Source: Cladopsammia gracilis (lineage: Eukaryota > Cnidaria > Anthozoa > Scleractinia > Dendrophylliidae). Taken from it: DNA of 64,000 bases. Both the position numbers and the translations under genes were made by a program. The notes beneath the pieces are model-generated. The model did no database searches, was not told the origin of the DNA, and worked only from the letters and a program-made list of their open reading frames with translations. The DNA lies in assembly GCA_022457155.1 (NCBI GenBank), contig JAJGOT010000194.1:1113501-1177500 (forward strand), given 5' to 3'. This document shows positions 11,701 through 26,700 of the stretch, piece by piece (the stretch's first letter is position 1; each line of letters starts with the position of its first letter).

Positions 11701-14700
11701 TTTAATTTGATTCATTATGATTAATATTATTATTATAATAGAAGTTATTTGGCTGGCTGCTGCTTATATATGCTCCCCTTTGGACATAGCCCCGTCCCTC
11801 CCCCGCACGAAAGAAGGATAGAGTTGATAAGGTATAAATAGGGGTGGTCACAAAAGAAAAATGGTTAACAACATGGCATTTCTTAAAATTTTGTTTTTTC
11901 TCCATAGTGGTTACCTTATAACATCACCAAGAATTTTCCGTGCTGGGAGCACCCAAAGGCTATCTGTTAGCCTGTATTCAGTGTCGACACCATGGGTTGT
12001 CACAGCAAAAGTTCAATATACCTCTGGAGGTGGAGTTATTGCTAGTGATGAAGGACGATTCACTAGCCTCTCTGATGGTTTCCTGGAACTAAAGGTATGT
12101 TAAAACTATAACAGCCTTAGTAGTTTAGTTGTTGTATTTGAACCATCACACAGTCATGAGTGTGGTGTAGGCAGTGTTAATAAAATTATTTCCATACTAA
12201 CCCATCCACCTACCTTGTGGAGGATTGCCGGGTGACCCAAAAAAAATGACCCCCCGTCCGTGGAACCCCTGTACGGACTGGGTCCACGGACTGCTTACGG
12301 ACCGGTCCACAGACCACCCCTATGGACTATGGACCCCCTCTATGGACCCCCACTACGGACCATCCCCCAAAGAGACATGACAATTATAAATAAGCTGAAA
12401 GTGTTGACTCACCGGTTGTTAGGATAGTTAACTCATGTAGACGACCATTATGCTTTAAAGTGCCTATAACCCTTAAATACATATTTTCAGAATCAACTCT
12501 ATGCATATTGAATAGTTAAATGGTGAAATGTTTTTTGTTTTGAACGTTGCGTTATTGAGTTATAGAGATTCAAATTTACAAAATGCTAATTAGATGACGT
12601 CAACCCGGGAATAATTTATTATACAACTAATATTTTTTACGAATCAATCGACTATCCACAGTTTATTTTTAGTATTTATCAAATTATCCTCAAGCTGTAA
12701 ACTGCGCATTGTAAATTGGCGTAGAAATAATGGCAAATTCCCGGGTTGAAATCATCTAATTAGCATTTTGTAAATCTCTATAACTCAATAACGCGATGTT
12801 CAAAACAAGAAATATTTCACCATTTAACTATTCAATATGCGTAAAGTTGATTCTGAAAATATGTATTTAAGGGTTATAGGCACTTTAGCAGACTCGAGGT
12901 CAAACTTGGGCACAAATTCATTACACATTACCATTTCCTTTGCCTTGGCAATGTATGGAGGAAGACCGGAGTGCCTTGAAAATGACCGATAACTGTTGTC
13001 TGTTTGTGCTTTCTTTCTCTCGTCCATTTTTTTTTTGCCCAATCTCTCGTGCGGTTATGAACTCGTCCCAGGCTTCACAAATTAGAGTACTGAATTTTAT
13101 TGGTCAGCGGAATTACAAATATTAACAAGCCTGGTAAATATGTTCATTTTCTTTTCTTCTTTGACTTCAGGAAATAATATCCCTTTGCCTAATATAAACG
13201 GCTTTTAAACATTATTTCTGTGTTTAAAACAAATGTATTGTGTGATGAGGAAATGTAAATCCCATACGCATCCTATTTTATTAGAAGTGTCCGTAGAATG
13301 CCACTTGTGAACTATCCCAGCAACTAGTAAGTCAACACTTTCAGCTTATTTATAATTGTTATGTCTCTTTGTGGGGTGGTCCATAGAGGGGGTCCATAGG
13401 GGTGGTCCGTGGACCGGTCTGTAAGCAGTCCATGGACCTGGTCTGTACAGGGGGTCCACAGACCGGGGGTCAGTATTTTTGGATCACCCAGGATTGCCTG
13501 TCCATTACAGGACAAAAAGTTAAATGTAACAAAAATGTAAATATATATACACTGTACTTTCATTTTGTACAATATACTGAAACCTAAACCACTGACACCA
13601 TTGGAAAATACATTTTATTGTTCACCACAATATGGAAGTTCTCCTTAAAACCTAAAAAGTAATTGACATTTTTACTGATTGGTATACTGGGTATTATGTG
13701 TGGGATACATTTTAAACAAAGATGAGCTTTTGACACTTGAAAGGATCTCCAATCTAGTCAACTGGTGTGTTTGCCAGTGAAAACCAAGTATCAACCCTCT
13801 TAAAAGCAATACAAATCAATTCATCATAATTTAAGGCTGAGCTAAGTGAATATTGTGGTGAAGATGTTTTCTCGGCCCAACTTATGCATTTTCAGACCAC
13901 TCTGGCACCCAGTATGCTGACACCCAAGAGAAAAATACCTCACATATGCACATAAAAAGTCACTACCACACCGATCTAGTAACATTAGTGCTCAATGCTT
14001 GTTTTCTGAAAATAAACTTACCGGTATGTAATTAATTTTGTGGAAATATGCCATAAAATACAGGAAAACAGACTTGCAGTGATTCATTATTGGTAACCCC
14101 TTTTTATCACCCTTTGTAGGAGTCACACTGAAAACTGAAACTGGATGTGTAAACCTCATACCTATGTGTATAAATTATTTTAACCATGTTTTTCTCCCAA
14201 GAAATGGGGCTTCCATTGGTACATGTCACCGATTGTAAATATGACATTTCACCATGAATTATAAGCAGCTTTTTGTTTACAATAATGATTTATTATTGCC
14301 TCATTATTGCATAAGTGCCACATTCTCTATAGCTACAAAAAGTCAATGTCAAATATTGATTCAGAAAGGGCATAATTTTTATAACACAATCAGCTTTTCT
14401 CTGTAAACTTGACCCTGATATACTGATTCTATGTGCAATACTGTTTTAAAAAGTCCACATTTTACAAAGAATGTATGGTTCCACATTTAGTGTTTTGACA
14501 GCTAAAATAAAAAAAACTTCATAGATATTTAGCAAGCTAGTTGATCGTTCAACTTTTGAAGTCAATTCATATTTAGCAGGGTACCTTCTCTACCTAAATT
14601 TGTATGCTAGCCTTATAAAACAAAAATTAATGTAGACAATGATATCAGCAAAGATTCACCTATATATACATTTTATCTTTTTCTGACCTGATCCAGATAC

Positions 14701-17700
14701 CTAAATATTTAAGGGGAGCTGGGAATAAGCAGAGCATCAAAGCTAAGCTCAGTGTGTATGGAGGACCAGTGAATGCCTCTAAAAACAGTAGTCAAGTCAT
14801 CCTCGGGCATGCATTTGCAAAGAGTGTAGTCATCACCATTGAAATTCCCAAGAAGTCTATCTTCATTCAAACAGACAAGCCAATTTACAAGCCAGGCCAG
14901 ACAGGTAATGTGAAAAATACATGTACATCAACATACAGGTTGTTTACCAGTTAAGGTGGTTCGATACAGTTTTCTGGAGACCATACGAACATTTTTCAAT
15001 CGACTTTTAAGCGGTCTTCTCCAGGTCGGATCAACATGAAATTTTCACCGCTTACTGGTTTTGAATTGAAGTTTGGCAAGATGTATTTCTGGTAAAATCG
15101 ATATTACCATGACGATGATAAACAAGAAACTTAGAAATCAGTAAAAGTGAAATTTAGCGCGTTTAAGATTTCGCATTGAAAATCCCACATAGTCATCTTA
15201 AAATATGGTATATGGCATATATATTTTGCAAGAATAAAAAAATTCTGTATGTTTGAATTAAAATAAATCGCAATAACATTTCCAACCTTACTATTTGTGT
15301 ACTGGTATTAAATTGATCGAGAGATTAACACTGGTTTTGTGAAATTACTTAATGATAATGTCAAAAAGTAGCTTGATGTTATGTTTGCAAACCTTGAAAG
15401 TTTTATTTACTTTCTCTTTTGGGATCTTGAGAAATACCTTTTTCCCTAACATGGCATCATGTGCAATTTTTGGGTAATTTTCGATTTTAATGGCTTTTGC
15501 AATAATCTGAGAAACGGCTCGATGGAATTTTTTAAAACATTCACTGTGCATGCTTACCAATGTGCAAAATATTATCTGAAAGTTTCATTGGCATTGATTC
15601 ACTAATAATAATAATAATAATAATAATAACAGCATTTATTTAAACACGATAAAAATGCAGCAAAAGCTGATGTGGTCGTGTACAAACAATAAAACTAAAA
15701 TTTCCTAACTACTGGAACGTCTTTAAATTTATAGATGAAGATGACGCACGAACCGGCCCAAAAAATGGCGTTACAAATTTACTGTCGTGGTTCCCTTGAA
15801 AACCATACCCGATCTCAGACCGTAATGGTCAAAATCTATACCCGTTTTCAGAACAAAACGGCTCAAAAACCATACCCTTTGGGGCAGCACATAACTAAAT
15901 AGCTTATATAGGGGAGTACCCCCCCCCCCCCCCCCCTCTGCGGGACCCTTTTCATCTGTGATCATGCACATGCAAACAGCACAGCAAAGCAGTAACAAAA
16001 ATAAACTGTTAAAGCATGGTTATTATAAAATTGTCATTTACATGGCGAAACCAGTTGGTCAACATAAGTTTGTTTTAATGGGATACAAAATCCCAAAATT
16101 GAAATACCATTTAGAGATTGGAGCATTTTGGACTACCTTTCAATTCAATGGACATTTAGTTTTTTTCTGGGAATTTTCCTTTCGGGTAAACCAAATTTTA
16201 ATTTATTTATATAAGTAATGTGATGAGCTGACAACAACATACAGTGTAATGTCCACTTCAGATGTATATTTAGAGCAAGATCAGAAGGGAGCTCATACAT
16301 TCCAACTTAAATTTCAAGAATATTTTTGGGTTAAGGTGGTTCGATACAGTTTTCTGGAGACCGTACCAACATTTTTCAATCGGCTTTTAAGCGGTCTTCT
16401 CCAAGTCAGATCAACGTGAAATTTTCACCACTAACTGGTTTTGAATTATAAACTATTGTGAATATAATATATATATTATGAATTAATTTAATTTGAATTA
16501 ATTTATAAACTCTACAATTTCATAAACATTTTAGAATCGAAAACTGCTTCTGAATTTTGATATGACGTCAGTGAAAACATTCTATAGTGCTATTAACTGG
16601 TTCTTGTAATGAAATATAGTCCATGTGATTTTCTGTGAATCGCGGAATGAAACTTGATGATTGATACATGTATAGCTGCTCCTATATTGTAGCGGCTACA
16701 CAGGCGTTATTAGAATTAAGAGGATACCACCCACCCCAGACGAATTCTCTTGATATTTTAATAACTTCTCCCCACTGCTGCCGTAATAAATGTATGGTAG
16801 CAAGAGGGGAGAATTTGTTTTTTAATATTGGGTTATTGGGTATCCTCTCTAGACTTTTATACCATTAAATTTCCTGATCCAGCTCCTCAGAGTGTGCTAG
16901 GTTGAGGGTTGTCCAATACACCCGAACTGAATCTGGTCGACTGAGGCTGTTGTCGACCCGACTCACCGGAAGTCATTTTGCGAGAGACTTAGAAAAAATA
17001 CAGTATGAAGTTTATAAGAAGATGAAAAGGTTGTCGAATCGACATGACCCGACTCGGCTCGACACGAACTCGCCTGTGTGCAAGTCGACTCAACTCATCA
17101 AATGAAGAAACCATAATGAAGGAAAATGTTTCTTAGACCTAACAAGGGAAAACATAGGGAGATGAAAAGGTTGTCGAATCGACACGACCTGACTCGGCTT
17201 GACACGACTCGACTGTGTGCAAGTCGACTCGACTCCGCGGAAGTCAGTTCGCGAGACACTTAGCTTTTCATTTCTACTTCCGGTGGTAGGATAGATAAAC
17301 TTTACGACCTGACTTCCGCTAGAACGAGTCAACTGTGCTTCAAGAGGACCTGACTCAGTTCGGGTGTATTGGACATGGATGGCTAGGTTGCGTCTTTGTT
17401 CAAACTTTTTTAACCCGGCCACCTCAGATCTCCTTGTATTTTCCTTACTTGGGTCCAGTTGCAGTTCATTGTCCTCACCTTTGATGGGCGTAGTATTTTT
17501 GTCATTATTATGACATTGCAACTTCAATTAAGTTCTGATTTTTAAAGCTGTTCGTGTGTGCTGCTTTGTGCATAGCCCAAGATTTTATTCCAAACGAAAA
17601 GTTTGTGGTGTGTTCTTGTCAGTTTAGCCCATCAACTGAGCTACTACTGACAACAAGGGAAAAATAATATAAAGTGAGATTTTTTTCCTGAGATGGCAGA

Positions 17701-20700
17701 CATTTAATAGTAGGCATAATTTTTTTTTCATTGTGTGAAATTTTTCTTGTTTCACATAAAACTTTTAACATTGTCTTATTTTTTTATTTGTAGTTAATAT
17801 GCGCATTGTTGGTACAGATGAAAACTTGAAACCATTAACAGGAAAGGTACAATCAGCTACTATTGTTTTGTAGTTACATTTTAATAAATGCTTTTGAATT
17901 CAGTTGATCCCTGCTTCCAAACACCCCATTATTATGGACAGTTTCAGGATTCCATCCCAAGCAAATCAGAACCCATATTTTCTGTAAAATTACCCACACA
18001 GTACATAACATAACATAACAAAACGTAACGTAATGTAACGTAACGTAACATAACGTAGCGTAACAAACCAAAACATAACCTAACCAACCCCAAACCCCAA
18101 AATCCCCCAAAAGCCCCCCAAAACCCCAACCCCCCCCAAAAAAAACAACCACCCCAAAAAAGACCCCCAAAAGACCCCCACACCCCCCCCCCCAAAAAAA
18201 AAAAAAAAAATCCCAAGCCCCCAAACCAAAAACAGAAACAGAAACATACTTTATTTAACATGGATATACACTTAGCTTGAGAACTAGTAGTAATACAGAC
18301 TACCCAGCTATAAACACACAGACACACACACGCACACATACATATAAAAAAATTATATAAATTATACACATAATATTTTGTGGTTGTCGTCACTTGGACA
18401 GAGAGTGCTTGATACATAAATATTATGAAGGGCTGAGAGCATAACCAGCCTATGTCGAATTTTAGTTCTTTTTTTTATTTTTTCTCGCTCCGATTTGCCT
18501 CGTTTTATCGTACAATGAATAATATCACAAACCCTTGTCGAATTTGCACTAACCCTAACGAATTTGACTAATTTCATCTGAAAAAAAGCAGGTTTCTGGC
18601 CCTCCAGTGCTTCGACTGTACATTCAGCGCGCAATTTCAACGCCATTTCAAAGCAGATTTGCCGTGAGAATACGCGACCGCAAACTCTTGACCAGTGCCA
18701 ACAATCTGAATGAAAATACCATTATTTATGCACGCCTGGCTCGCTTATCTATCATGAGCTCACTACGGTAACACATTGTCTGTAGCATGTGTATAAGCCA
18801 ACATGTTTAAGGCCCACTCCGGTGATTGAAAGACATCATTAAGTCTCTGGCACCTCTCAAAGAAACAAGTCGTGTTTCTTGTCGTACCTGGTGTCTGAAG
18901 TGCCATTTAGCGCTCGAGGTGAATAATGGACCTTAGTGGACAGGACAAGCCGGCGGGAAAGTCTGTAATCACTTGGGATCAGAAAAGGGGCGGCGTTGTG
19001 AGTTGTGGGCCATTTGCCATCTCGTGCCGTGGTCGAAATGCCCAACAACCGAAGTGCTTCCAGACTTCTAGTATTTTGTTCTAATTTTCGGGCGGGAAGT
19101 TCCATTTCGGTTTTGCCATAGGATTTCCCGACATGCTTTGCGATAGTGGCGGATGGGTCCGCTGTGCATGGTCGGGTACTTGAAATACAGCTTTGGGCAG
19201 CTCGAAGTGAGTTCTTGCTGGCCGGTCGAAAGATGGTTTGCATTTGGAGTCTTTAATGCAACATTAAAATCGATCTAAAAGGATTTTCAAATTGAGATAC
19301 GCGTTCTGATGTGTATCTACCTTTAAATAACAAAACTTAGTCTTAATTGATCATGTGTTCCTCGATAGTCTCGTAGGTTGGCGCTGGCCTAAAATTCTAC
19401 ATTGGCTGGTTATGCTCTCAGCCCTTCATATAGTAGAGAAGGAAGATATTTTAACATGATGACATTGTAAAACAGTAACTCTAGTTTCATGCTCGAGTCT
19501 GATGATCGCCACCGAGCATGAAACTCGAGTGTTTTGTAACATCACATTGTGTGACAAAATATATATATCAAATGAAGAATGATCCTCGCAGTTGTGAACG
19601 CAATTTAAGCAATTGCGAAAAGAAGCCTGAAAAAAATTCAGGACTTCAACGGGGTTCGAACCCCGTTGAAGTCCTGAATTTTTTTCATTTCCGCAGTTCA
19701 TATATGATTTATTTCATATATATCATTTCACAAAATATATATATACTGTATATATATACATGATTGTATAAGTTGAAGATTCACCGGCGAATCCAATAAA
19801 GTGCTCTACAGTGTAGGAGCAGAATAATCCATGAAGGAAAATCACTCAACTTTGATGACCATAAGTTTAATACAAACTTGTTTCGTACTGGTGTTGCTAC
19901 CCACTCTTCAGTTAAACTTACAATTATAATTTTTAAAAGATAATTATTGTATTTAGGGAACTTCATCAAAGAAGCAAAATTATTTGCTATTGTCTTCTGC
20001 TATTCTGATTGGTTAAGCACAAACATTTCCTAAAATTTATTTGACGCAAATGGATTTTCTTTATTTTTATAATGAAATATAATTATTAACCATCAGCTCC
20101 TCTATACTTAAAATCAAAGATATTCTATGTGGGAAAGAGCCAATGCCGCAGAACAATGAAATTTGCTATCGTTCTTATGTGGAGCATTACTTAACAAATG
20201 TACTAGTAATTCATAAAATTGCTTTAAATAATTTAAAAATATAAAATTTACATCTTGACATGTATCACTAGAAGGTATTGTTCTCTGTTCTCAAATTTCT
20301 ATATCTTAGAATGTATCCATTATCCATTCCATTAGCAGTTGCCTGATGATTGCTTCACGAGAAGAACGAAACTCGGAGTAGCAAATAAATTTGTTTGAAC
20401 TACAAATACCCATCTTTTCTATTTTGCAGACTTAAACATGCATTTAAGGTATTTTAAAAAACCTTTTCTTTCTTTTTGTAGATCTCAAGGGTTACAATAA
20501 CTGTAAGTACATGAAAATTGTTTTTAAAGGCCCACCTTCACCCAAAAGACGTTGCGGTCGTTTGTTTTTGTTTTGAAATGCTCCATTGTTCATACGTGTG
20601 ATCTGATTGGTTGCACGCATTCAAGCGTGAATTTTGTGTTACACGAAATTCAGCACAGAGAGTTAAATCACAGTGCGCACACATTTTGGGTGAAGGTGGG

Positions 20701-23700
20701 CCTTTAACATTGTATTAGATTTCTTAAAAGTTGGAACAAATGATAATATTTCACTGTGTCATGATAACTTCAGGCAAACATTGTTGAACTTTTAAATTTG
20801 TATTTAATTTGTAGAGTCCTAGTGGTGTGCGAACCATGCAATGGGATGACCTTGATTTTGGTGTTGGTAAGGAAAATGATACAAATCTTACTCTATGTAC
20901 AATGCTTGTCATTTTTTGTAGTACTTACAGAGCACACATACATGGCAAAAATCATTAACATTTCCACTTACATGTACAGTTTTCATTGATTTGCATGTAA
21001 TAATCCACACATATTTCATTGCTTTCGGTGTTTTTTTGTTGCCGTAGATCAAAACACCAGTTGAAATTAATGTCCACTGCTGACTTTTGACTTTCATCAT
21101 CAACTATAGGTGTGAGACTAGCCTGCGTGGCAGGCGTTCTAAGGGGAGCGCGAGAATGCGCGCCCGAATTTTCCCCCTTCCCCTTCCCCTTAGAATGCCT
21201 GCCACGCAGGCTAGTGTGAGATGTGAAGTGCTTTTTCTGTCATTTTTATAATAGGAATAATAAGTCTGAAGTTTCCTTTGTCAAGCCAGCCTGTCTTGGG
21301 AGACTGGAAGATTAAAGCTAAATTACAGGTACATTAAATTATGCAGGAATATCATCAGAACTGTCATAAGGGGGCCAAGGGAAGGGGGATGAGGACTTCC
21401 CACTGACTACAACACTTCTTAGCCCAGGCTTCTTGACAAGATATATTCCAACCCAAAGCCGACAGTCATCCAACAAAATTCTCTTAGATGAACCTGGTAA
21501 AGTAAGAACTTCAACATATGGACAGAGAACATTCTCTTATGCCTCTCCACACTTATGGAACTCATTACCTGAAAACATTAAAAACGCTACGACAGTAGAA
21601 ACATTTAAGTCTTTACAAAAGACATTTATTTTCTAAATAATTTATTATTTTTTCTTCTTTTCTTATTATTGTTTTTATCTTCATTATAATTATAATAGTA
21701 TTACCAAAATTTAATTTCATTAGTATTTACGAATTAATTAGTTCAGTTTCTATATTACATTTAGTTTCATTCACAATAACATTTTAATTAATTTTTATTA
21801 CTATTAATTTGATAAGTAACTAAGTAGTTAAATTCTCATTTCTTGTCCCAAACCTTTCTTATTGCATTAGTGAGGAGATCGAAAAGTTGTTAAAATATCA
21901 GGAGAATTCATCTTTGGCGATCATATCCTTAATTCGTATGATATTTTTCAGTGATTAAACATTAATGTCACAAGGAGAAATTTGAAGCTGATCACTACTG
22001 TATCTACCTTCTGTAACTGACCAAACAAAGCTACTGCATGAGCAAAATTAAATAACTGGTATTGAATTTTTTTCTTATCGTGGTCTTGGGTCATTTTGGG
22101 TGTCACAAAGGTTAATCTACATAATAAAATTGTTTTGCCTCATGAAAAAAATATTGTCAATATTGCAGGGTGAAGAGAATGTACTTTTTTTCAAAGTCGA
22201 TAAATATGGTAAGTTGTACACTTTTATTTAATACCATTCATTCACTTTCTTAACAGGGTCAAGATTTACACTTGACTCCAAATGTGTGGTTCCAGGAAAT
22301 GTCCATACTTTCTCTGTAGAAGTTCATTGGAAATTTTGAGTGGGGTCTCAAAAGCCAAAGGGCTGGTTATATAAACATAGTCTAACTAAGACCGTGATTT
22401 AAGAAAATTAATGGAGCTCCGTATCTGTTTATAAGTTGGTTATTTTAAGGAGATATGTTTTTCTAGTCCGTGCTATATGCCTCAGTTCTTGACATTGTTT
22501 ACAGCAAATAGCATTTAAATATTAGAGTTGATCAGATTGAAATTGATTTACACTGTGGTTTTGTTAAACACTGTCTAAACTTGATTTAAATAACCAGCCC
22601 AAAGTATGAAGCCAAACTGGAATTTCCTGAGGGGTCTCAGGGGGTTTAAACCAAATGTTCAGTAGGGTACAAGGTATAAATATTTTCTGGAGCAATTTAT
22701 GCATTTATGATGGGTTAATTCACTCATGGTGGAATTTAAACAGCTATCTATCTATAAAAATTATATTTTTAATGTTCTGTATGATGTGTTTGCCTAACAC
22801 AGTGCTGCCCAAATTTGAGGTGACCATCACACCCCCATCCTTTGTGGCATATACTGATGTTAATGACATCACAGCAACCATTTGTGCTCAGTAAGTACCA
22901 ACAAGTTAATTTGTAATTAATTTGGAAAAAATATTCCTTGAAAGAAAAATCAAAGGCTCCTAAGAACCAACCTGTGAATAAGAAATGCTAACGCATAATG
23001 CAATATTGTGGTAACCTTGTGTTTTAACGGTGACGGTGGCTAATTCACTCACTCACTTGCTTGTTCCATCACTCAGCTGTAAACTTTGTGACGAAATTAA
23101 TGTTTTTTTTTATGAATGCGTTTCGTGACAAGAACAACCTGAATCCAGCGGTAACAATAACTAATTTGTTGTAAACGAATATAAACAACAATAAGCTTAA
23201 AGATGTTTCACATTTGGAGTCTTTAATGCAACGTTAAAATCAATATAAAAAGATTTTTCAACCAAGACACACGTTTTGATGCATTTCTACCTTGAAATAA
23301 TAACATTTAGTCTTAATTAAGTATGTGTTCCACAATGGTCAAGTGGTTTGAGGTTTTGGCTTGGTGCTGGGAATGGCAGTCGGGAGGCGCCAGTTCAAGT
23401 CATGTTCAGTACCCTATTTGCTTTTCCTTCGGACTGGACATTATGCATTTTCCAAAAATCTTTATGTTTAATTTTGGGCAACTTAAAGTTGACTTAAATA
23501 AATGCCTTCATTTAAGCATTATTTAGGTTTCCTTAAATGCGTCTTAAATCTCAATTGAGATTTAAGCTATGTTTAATTTTTCATTAAACCTGCATTAAAT
23601 TTGAGCCTTAAGCTAGTTTAATGTAGGTTTAAGCAAAAATTAAACTTAGGTTAAGTTGCTTAAACCTAAACCTAAATTTACTAAACTTGTGTTTAAGTCG

Positions 23701-26700
23701 AGATTAAGTCAAGTTTTAATAGCACTTAAATTAGGCCATTTCGCCTAGTGTTTGGGTACGAAAAAGCCCTCATAGACCTTTTTCCCTCAAATTTGTTATT
23801 GATGTGATTAATTCAATTGTAAATTATTGAACTTCGTGTTGTACATTTCACGGGTAATCATGCTCGTAATATCTAATTGTCCTTGCGCTACACGCTCAGC
23901 CAATTTGAAATTTCTTGCCTTATTATACTCCCTGAATTGTACTCTGCTCAGTCCAACTATTGCTACTACTACGTATTACAGACGTTTGTGCAGACCTTGT
24001 CTCAAGAGCTTGTTGGTTAGTGTCAGTGTATGAAGCAAAATTCTCAGTGTGGCGATGTATTTAATCCTATAGTTACACATATGGACAGCCTGTAAAGGGA
24101 AAGGCCAAAGTGACCTTTAAGAAGAAGGTTTCTTCATGGTTCTGTCAGCACACACAAACAATTGAGGAAATGGAGGTAAATTTTATTTTGGCAATCAGCC
24201 ATTTGTGAGTTGTCTTAAAAGTTAGCAGTACAACAGTATCTTTGACAACGGGAAACTCCATCAGGTAATATTATAAAGATCTATGTTTAGACACTTGTGC
24301 CTTAAAATCTTTAAAATGCGTGATGCATTTTCTTTATTGTCTTCAAACGATTCCAAAATTCAATTAAATCGAGTACCTTGAACATAAAGCCGCATTATAA
24401 ACCGGGGGGGGGGGTACTCCCTATAATGGGCTATACGAGGATGCTCCGCCCGAAAGGGGTACCTTTTTGAGGCTGGAGGAATATGAAAGGGTCGGGATTT
24501 CACGAGTGGAAGTATATGAAAGGGTAGGGATTTCACAAAGAATCAGGAAAAGGCAGCGTAAACACGAGTTGAAGTACAAAAAAAGTAGGGAAAACTGCCA
24601 TCTAAGTATTATAAAAAGCGCCTTTCAAAATATATCAAACAGACGCGCGTAAAGGCTATATGAAAGGGGTACCATTTTCAATGAAAGGTATATGAAAGGG
24701 GTACCACTTTCAATGAAAGGTATATGAAAGGGGTACCTTTTCTGTCAAAAATGGTATATGAAAGGGTAAGGGTTTGGACCTTCGGGCGGAGCATCCCCGT
24801 ACAAAACTTTGTTGAGTACCCCCCCCCCCCCCCCCTCGCCGGGCTGATTTTCGCACAGACGGAAAATCGAAAAATCGACGTGCCAGCCAATCATAACGCT
24901 ACATTGAACAATTGAACCGTTTCAAAACAAAAACACAAGCGCGCAAAGCAGATTGGGTGAACATGGGCCTTTAAAAATCATAACTGTTTTTTTTTTTTTA
25001 ACTTATAACTTGTCTGCTGCTATCTAGACCTTTTGTTAACCCTTTACATTCTAAACCCCAATATTTACGGGTTTGGGGGTTTTACACATGGAAGCCGTTG
25101 TGATGTCATCAATTCACACGTCACAAGATAACTTTCACATGCAGTTGATGCAGAACGGATAGCTCTTTGCATTCATGTATCGATTTTGGGGATTACGGTC
25201 AAATTCTTCTGGTGTTATACGGGAAAAAACTGTTAAATTGTTGTTGCAAAATCAGTGCCAAATTTGGCTTCCGGATTCATTTCTCGTATTCCTTAAACGG
25301 TTGGGTCAAAAATTTTCCAGCTGAAAGAAAGTGTATGAATAGACGAAAAGAAAGTGTACTATAAGTAGCTGAAGATAGCAAGTAAAGAAAGGGAGGGTCA
25401 AAGATGAAAGGAAAAGACAGAAGGAAAAAAATCAAATGGGGAAACTCTCGGATTATACCTGCATCTGCACCTGCACCAAAAGATAAAATTGATCGTTTCA
25501 CTATATAAACTTATGTAATTATAAACACCTTGCTCCCGTTCACAAATACGCATTTTTAGCACAGGAAACGTCGAATTTCACCAAAAATTCCACGAAAACC
25601 CACTACTTTTTTCACGCCCAGAAGCGTGTTTTGAGTGTGTTGTTAAGTAATCATTGCTTATTCACCATTTTTTTGTTTTTATAGATCAATGGATGCATTG
25701 ATGTCTCAGTCAGTCCAAAAGTGTTACAAATTCGGCAAAAGAACTACTATCATTATTATTATTACTGCAACCAAAAAATTTTAATTAATGCCATTGTGAT
25801 AGAGTCAGCAACTGGAGTTTCCCAAAATGCAACAGGAACAGAAACACCAATTGTTAAAGAAACTACAAAACTGGAGTTTCTTTCTTCTACACCCACAACC
25901 TTTAAACCAGGCATGGCTTTCACTGGGCAGGTAAATAGTTTTTTATCTATTAATTAATTAATTAATTAATTAATTTATTTATTTATTAGAATACAAACAA
26001 GGCCTTTTGCTTCAACTAGTCATCTGACTGTATAGGGAGAACAAATAGAGTATCACAAGCCACTGAGGGTCGATTTTATTGAACGCATTAGGGGTTCACA
26101 TTCGCCTTGGAAATTCACATGTTTAAATAAATCTTAATTTATGCCAAAATTTCATCTCACAACTGGGAGCAATGAGAGGTGGCTGTTTCTCGTGCGGACT
26201 AAAGAACAACTTGCTTGCATGACATTTTGACCTTTTCAAAGCGTTCAAAACATAGGATCAAAGGTGGCCAATCAAAATGTTTAGATTCAAATTAATATTT
26301 ATGTAGATCTTTTGTCTGGAAGCTTTAACGTTACTATCCTGCAGCATGAAGTGACTGAGAGTATTACTACTACTCCCTGGATGGGATGATAGTCCATCCC
26401 AAGGTTGCCCCCAGGGCTCGAAATTAACATTCGCAAACTCGCAAAATGCGAGTGGTTTTTGGAAGGTGCGAGTCTGAAAGATATCCTCTAGCAAACTTTT
26501 GCAAGTAAGCATTTCTCTAATAAAAGTTGGAAGGAAAAAGTGAATGTTCTTGGGAAAAATAAGCGTGGTTTTACACAGAACCTGTGCACATTTTATCTGC
26601 CCATTCACATTAAATTTTTGTTGGAATCAGCAACGTGACAGAAGAGAATGAATTTCACGCTTTGTCTAAAACAACCACTTTTTTCAAAGGGCCCTCGACC

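Larger units (their letters stand above)
8762..11907. other. Intron 1
   Basis: No coding sequence is seen. It carries a CGAGAC-rich element (9502-9881), a MITE (9907-10218) and a SINE-like copy (about 11405-11600). Confidence 0.7.
12095..14696. other. Intron 2
   Basis: Holds the nested transposon pair at 12230-13489. The rest (13500-14690) shows nothing recognisable. Confidence 0.7.
14905..17793. other. Intron 3
   Basis: Contains dispersed repeat copies at 14948-15240 and 16333-16450, a TAA microsatellite near 15603, a poly-C repeat family member at 15760-15935 and a MITE at 16911-17374. Confidence 0.65.
17847..20481. other. Intron 4
   Basis: Holds AACATA/AACGTA simple repeats and C/A-rich tracts (17995-18240), a putative 1-kb TIR element (18425-19429), a hairpin near 19487-19530, a perfect palindrome (19628-19687) and a dispersed repeat copy (19950-20110). 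Confidence 0.6.
22891..24072. other. Intron 9
   Basis: Carries the ~430-bp dispersed repeat (22980-23410) and a TTAAG/TTAAA-rich palindromic region (23470-23735). Confidence 0.65.

Noticed and set aside
17874..18417. Overlapping minus-strand open frames rich in F, G, W, Y and V
   Set aside because: They are translations of C/A homopolymer and AACATA simple repeats without any conserved motif.
18857..19243. 128-codon minus-strand open frame
   Set aside because: It lies between the inverted ends of a putative 1-kb element; no motif supports a transposase or host gene.
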